Positions 5,738-6,531 of a stretch of 6,531 nucleotides of DNA are shown here, one piece after another. A program made the translations under genes and the position numbers. The stretch lies in the NCBI GenBank assembly GCA_016195585.1, contig JACPZJ010000056.1, positions 1 through 6,531 on the forward strand. Reading direction: 5' to 3'. How positions within the stretch are numbered: the stretch's first letter is position 1; each line of letters opens with the position of its first letter. This DNA comes from Nitrospirota bacterium (GTDB lineage Bacteria; Nitrospirota; CAKKRA01; 9FT-COMBO-42-15). The notes below the pieces were generated by a model. That model had not been told where the DNA came from. It saw only the letters and a program-made list of their open reading frames with translations, and ran no database searches.

Positions 5738-6531
5738 ATGCCTGCAATAAAAAAAATCGGCATCATCACAAGCGGTGGGGACTGCGGCGGACTTAATGCA
5801 GTAATCAAGGGTGCAGCCAAAAAGGCGCACTCGCTGGGGATAGAGACAGTAATCATCCCCAATGGCTATGCAGGGCTATATAACCTTATAGACATGGACA
5901 AGCTTGTAACGCTTACACCTGAGAGGGTGGGGCTTATAGATGCCACTGCTGCCGGTTCAGAGGCAGGAAACTCAAGGGTGAAGATCAGGAAGATTGCTGA
6001 TGATAAGAAATATGAAAGGATAAAAAATGGCCTAAAGAAATTTAAGATTGACGGCCTTATTATAAGCGGCGGAGATGATACTGGCAGTGTTGTTGTTGAT
6101 CTTCTTTCTCAGGGCATCCCATGCGTCCATGTGCCAAAGACCATGGATCTTGACCTTCAATCATACAGTGTAGGCGGTGATTCTGCAATCAATAGGATAG
6201 CAGCCTATGTGAGGGACTTAAAGACAACAGGCCTGAGCCATAACCGCATTATGGTGATAGAGGTATTTGGGAGATATACAGGGCACACTGTGTTTTGCGG
6301 CGGCGCTGCTGCAGAGGCAGACTGCATCCTGCTTCCAGAGATACCTGTTGATTTTGATGTTGTGTACGGGCATATGAAGGCCACATATTTTGCGCGCGTG
6401 GAGAGGAGCGATGTTAAGGCAGGCACATATATTATTGTTGCGGCAGAGGGCATCAAGACAGCAGGCGGAGAGCTTCTCTATGACGAATCTGCCGGAGCCG
6501 ATGCCTTTGGCCATAAGAAACTTGCAGGAGC
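5738..6531 (+). CDS. pfp: 6-phosphofructokinase, probably PPi-dependent, 3' end cut by window
   Basis: This is my own translation: 264 codons, open to the window edge. The family usually has about 320-420 residues. The enzyme phosphorylates fructose 6-phosphate at C1 in the cytoplasm, and is reversible if PPi is the donor. The N-terminal phosphate loop is GIITSGGDCGGLNAVI (8-23). GGDDT (111-115) has Asp where ATP-dependent enzymes have Gly, and PKT (133-135) has Lys where they typically have Gly. This Asp/Lys pair is the established hallmark of PPi use. The catalytic TIDND motif is TMDLD (135-139): the base D137 and D139 are kept, but Asn is replaced by Leu. SVGGDSAINRI (144-154), VIEVFGRYTGH (173-183), the substrate-binding segment, and IIVAAEGI (232-239) follow. 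The gene begins 12 nt after the aldolase stop in a shared operon, consistent with consecutive steps. Family assignment is firm; donor specificity is inferred from the two residues. Confidence 0.92.
   Translation, partial: MPAIKKIGIITSGGDCGGLNAVIKGAAKKAHSLGIETVIIPNGYAGLYNLIDMDKLVTLTPERVGLIDATAAGSEAGNSRVKIRKIADDKKYERIKNGLKKFKIDGLIISGGDDTGSVVVDLLSQGIPCVHVPKTMDLDLQSYSVGGDSAINRIAAYVRDLKTTGLSHNRIMVIEVFGRYTGHTVFCGGAAAEADCILLPEIPVDFDVVYGHMKATYFARVERSDVKAGTYIIVAAEGIKTAGGELLYDESAGADAFGHKKLAG

Overview
The window is an ordinary bacterial chromosomal segment, probably from a Gram-negative anaerobe-like lineage such as Nitrospirota or a deltaproteobacterial group. That assignment is inference only. It rests on gene style, a Sec-type signal peptide, a PPi-type phosphofructokinase and two kinds of dispersed palindromic repeat that I recall from such genomes. 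No taxonomic marker settles it. All five genes are recognisable. Two are cut by the window edges: the methyltransferase at the left, which lacks only its last few residues, and the phosphofructokinase at the right.

The left two thirds (1-4334) is a tight minus-strand operon, read right to left: valS (valyl-tRNA synthetase), nadC (quinolinate phosphoribosyltransferase), then an exported-looking class I SAM-methyltransferase. valS and nadC are 2 nt apart, and nadC and the methyltransferase overlap by 4 nt (ATGA). A good sigma70-type promoter lies just upstream of valS. The nadC/methyltransferase junction carries a small palindrome. It appears to have added a LPVGRQG tail to NadC and abuts the ribosome binding site of the next gene.

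The 287-nt divergent intergenic region (4335-4621) holds the valS promoter, a 139-bp nested inverted repeat with perfect 18-bp ends (a MITE-like or dispersed palindromic element), and a second sigma70-type promoter facing right.

The right part (4622-6531) is a plus-strand glycolytic/gluconeogenic pair. A class II, zinc-type ketose-bisphosphate aldolase is followed 12 nt later by a 6-phosphofructokinase whose active-site residues are those of the PPi-dependent type. Together they would interconvert fructose 6-phosphate, fructose 1,6-bisphosphate and triose phosphates. The kinase step would be reversible if PPi is indeed the phosphoryl donor.

I found no CRISPR array, tRNA, rRNA, phage or transposase gene. 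I do not see a previously undescribed multi-gene system here. The most interesting points are the two palindromic repeats, the predicted export of a SAM-dependent enzyme, and the unusual TMDLD motif of the phosphofructokinase.
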